Below, one piece after another: positions 61,651 to 64,000 of a stretch of DNA of 64,000 nt. This stretch comes from Rhabdornis inornatus (Eukaryota > Chordata > Aves > Passeriformes > Rhabdornithidae). Location of the stretch: NCBI GenBank assembly GCA_013397075.1, contig VWZS01002844.1, forward strand, positions 62,001 through 126,000. Direction: 5' to 3'. A program made the position numbers and the translations under genes. The notes under the pieces are model-generated. The model made no database searches. It was not told the DNA's origin and was given only the letters and a program-made list of their open reading frames with translations. Within the stretch, counting starts at the first letter, position 1. Each line of letters begins with the position of its first letter.

Positions 61651-61716
61651 CTATATTTATATATATGTGTGTATGTGTGTGTATATATATATGTATATAC
61701 ATATATATATAAATAT
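61651..61716. repeat. AT/GT microsatellite with palindrome in 3' UTR
   Basis: (AT)n passes into (GT)n and back into (AT)n. The segment centred on ATGTATATACAT is a perfect palindrome extended on both sides by alternating AT, so the RNA can form a hairpin of more than ten pairs. Confidence 0.8.
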
Positions 61717-61990
61717 AACATTTGAAGGCCTTTTGTAAGGTTGATTATTTTGCAGGATTATGAGACAAAATTCATTTTTGGAGGAAGAAGACAGAGTGTT
61801 CTCTCTAAACAAGAAACTATAAGATAGATGGTTTGGTGGACCAGAGTACAGTGACAAAAAAAAAAAAAACAACAAAAACCCAGCAACAAACCACGAGTCA
61901 AACCATGTTAAAGGTATTATTACATTTCAAAAACCATCTAAAATCACTGTGACTTGTTATGGCATTTTAAGGAAATTCTCTGTCCTGTCT

Positions 61991-61996
61991 AATAAA
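61991..61996 (+). terminator. Distal polyadenylation signal AATAAA (MNT)
   Basis: AATAAA about 800 bases after the stop codon, followed 30-45 bases later by a U/GU-rich stretch. No further sense-strand AATAAA was noticed between here and the window end, so this is the best candidate for the main 3' end. Confidence 0.55.
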
Positions 61997-62015
61997 AGGA
62001 AAAAGAATACACAAC

Positions 62016-64000
62016 CAGACTTGATTTGTTGCCATTTTATAAATGACTTGATTTTTATAGCTATGTCAAAAAAATACTGGTTTTTATTATTTTAATGATT
62101 GATAATGCTTTGTTTGGATGTTTTTGGGGGAATTTGTATTTTGTCTGGCTTGGTTTGCTGATGCAATAATTGGTTTTGCAGATCTCTGTGCATGGCATGG
62201 CCTCGGTCAGGGCCCCCCTGCCGGTCCAAGCCCCCCCAGGTTTCTCGGGTTTGTTGTTTGGCAGAGGCACACACTTTGTGCTGGCAGCTTGCAGGGCGTT
62301 TCTGTGGCCTGGTGAATGGAACCTGGGGCGAGAAGACCAAGAGAAATGAGGTAGATTTGCTGCATGGCTTAATGTTTGCTAGTTTGTTCTGTCCTGACCA
62401 CGCTTTGGTGTGGGAGCCAGTGGGTTTGGAAGGGGATAAAAGGGGATGTGGTTCCCTTCCAGAGCGCAGGCAGTTCTGACAGCTTTGTTCCCTTTGTCAG
62501 GGAAGCAGTCTGTCCTTCTGCAGGATCAGGGTTTGCTGCAGGAGTTCAGTGTGAGAGCTCGTGTGTGACAGTGAGACGTGCACCAAAGAACCCTCATCCC
62601 TCAGGACCCTCCTGTTCCCCCTTCCCGGTGGTTGGGGCAGACCTGTGTGAGGTCAGTGGCAAATCCCAGAGAGCCAGGAGAGGAGGAATGCAGTTTGGCT
62701 CTGCTGGTACCTGCCAGCCTGCCCAGGAGGCTGCTTGGGACGTGTTGGCTGCTCACTGAATGTTCTGGTCCTTGCACTGTGTGTGTAGCTACTGCTGTGA
62801 ATGCCCTCCATTCTGTCTTCCTCTCTTTTCAAAACAAGTATTCCACAGTCCTTCCTGCAGGCAAAATGCTGCTGTTCTAGAGCAGGATGGGAAGGTGGTC
62901 TCACATCTGCCCCGCACTCTTGGGAGAGGAGGAGGGGGTGGCTGAGCACCTCACCACGTGCCGGGCTGCCTCCAGGGTGGGGCCAGGGTCTCCTGCAGGA
63001 AAACAGCATCCATACTCTGCCCAGCACACCTGGTGACTCTGGCAGCTTCAGCCTGTTGAGGACTGGTGTGAGCAGTGTCAGGGTGTAACTGAGAACATCT
63101 GCCTGTTCATACTGTCCCCAGTAAAAACTGGTCTGGAGGCAGGAGAAATGACTGCAGAGGTCAGGGGTGATTGTGCCTTCTGAGCAGGTGTCACTGGGAA
63201 TTGGGTGAAGTCTGTTTATAAAGCCCCAGTTACCACTTGTTTTATTTTTCTTTAATGCATCCTTGATTTCAGGGAGCTGTTGGCTGTGCTGCCAGCACAG
63301 CTCCCGCAGAATGGACAAACCTTGAAGGATTTCTTTTCCTAGAACCCCATTTAAGCAGATTGTTTGTTCTCATTCCAGTACACCATTAAGGACTGGGAGA
63401 TTCACAGAATTGCCAGGACTTCGTTGTCCTTTGTTCCTGCAGCTGCTTTCCTGAGGAGGCTGTGGTGTGCCAGTATTTGAGAGCTTGGTTGGGTATTGGT
63501 TCAGTTTCTCCTCATCTGAACTCCTCAATGCTGAGTATGTGCAAGAGGTCAGCTCCCTGCTCAGGAGGGAGTGTGTCTTTGCTTTCTGCAGCAGCATCAG
63601 GAGGGGGAGGACATGTGTTTCTGCCTTTTTTTACTGTTCCAACTCACAGAGTAACAAATTCTCCTCATGGAAGGAGAAGGAGCCGGGTGGAGAATGGGCT
63701 TAGTGCGGGAGATTTGGCTGAGCCCCAGGGAGATGAGCTCTCTGCTGGGTTGTTGAATGGCCTGTGCTGTATGGACAGGGTGCTGCTGACCTCATCTTCT
63801 ATTCCCTTATGGTTTAGAGCAGAGAGCTCTAAAAACCTTTGAGAGTTTAGAGCCCTGCCTTGCCCAGTCCTGTATCTTGGCCAGTTTTTCTTACCCCTTG
63901 GAGTTGTGCCATGCTGTCTGTCTGATCCCCTTCGTGGGTGTTGGCCTCCCCATTAGGAACATCCCCCTTGGCCAGCCCAGGAGCTGCTCCAGAAGTTGTG
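62016..64000. other. Downstream flank, no gene supported
   Basis: Moderately GC-rich DNA. In mammals SGSM2 lies next to MNT in convergent orientation, so the far end could hold its 3' UTR on the minus strand. No coding exon of it was recognised. A 221-codon antisense open frame (62653-63318) has no identifiable domain. Confidence 0.5.

Larger units (their letters stand above)
61194..62015 (+). other. MNT 3' untranslated region (end inferred)
   Basis: Follows the TAG stop. It holds a GC-rich tandem array, then an AU-rich stretch with an AT/GT microsatellite, and polyadenylation signals at 61588 and 61991. The distal signal is followed by GATTTGTTGCCATTTTAT, a plausible U/GU-rich downstream element, so cleavage near 62010-62020 is inferred. 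A longer UTR cannot be excluded. Confidence 0.65.

Noticed and set aside
62653..63318. Antisense 221-codon frame downstream of MNT
   Set aside because: The position would suit convergent SGSM2, but no TBC or other SGSM2 sequence was recognised. At most it is 3' UTR.
1..64000. CRISPR arrays, operons, phage or insertion sequences, tRNA or rRNA genes
   Set aside because: The tandem arrays have variable unit lengths and no constant repeat/spacer pattern. The sequence is a vertebrate chromosome, and no cloverleaf or rRNA signature was seen.

Overview
The window is vertebrate nuclear DNA, most likely from a bird. It has large introns with GT-AG borders, a GC-rich first-exon region lost in an assembly gap, few transposable elements, one decayed CR1-like LINE fragment and many GC-rich minisatellites. 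CR1 and this texture point to a sauropsid; a passerine would fit, but the sequence alone does not prove it. No prokaryotic or viral gene, CRISPR array or operon was seen.

One protein-coding gene is firmly identified: MNT (MAX network transcriptional repressor), on the + strand. Five of its expected six coding exons are present: exon 2 (43113-43674), exon 3 (45829-45870), exon 4 (46564-46675), exon 5 (58790-58982) and exon 6 (60490-61193, with stop codon). They join in frame to give 537 residues: a proline-rich region, a complete bHLH-leucine zipper with the His-Glu-Arg E-box contact set, and the conserved His/Gln-rich C-terminus. Exon 1, which in known MNT genes encodes the N-terminal SIN3-interaction helix, is not visible and very probably lies in the 819-base N gap (32129-32947) inside the CpG island. 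The 3' UTR follows to about 62.0 kb.

Layout: 1-31.7 kb is AT-rich and has no supported coding gene. It is interrupted by CpG-rich islets and five minisatellite arrays (9.25, 14.5, 18.7, 20.85 and 26.9 kb). 31.7-33.1 kb is the MNT CpG-island promoter with the gap. 33.1-43.1 kb is intron 1. 43.1-61.2 kb holds coding exons 2-6 and introns 2-5, with a large minisatellite in the 12.1-kb intron 4. 61.2-62.0 kb is the 3' UTR, with a GC-rich tandem array and an AT palindrome. 62.0-64 kb is downstream DNA without a supported gene.

The most consequential oddity is an exact 2160-base direct duplication (39080-41239 = 41241-43400). The copies are separated by a single N and include the first half of exon 2. 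It has the form of an unmerged contig overlap (false duplication), not biology. No new biological system is apparent. The points worth following are the assembly errors that hide or break MNT, the CACGTG E-boxes near the promoter of a gene whose own product binds CACGTG, and minisatellites that share a GGGACAG core and often sit beside CpG islets.
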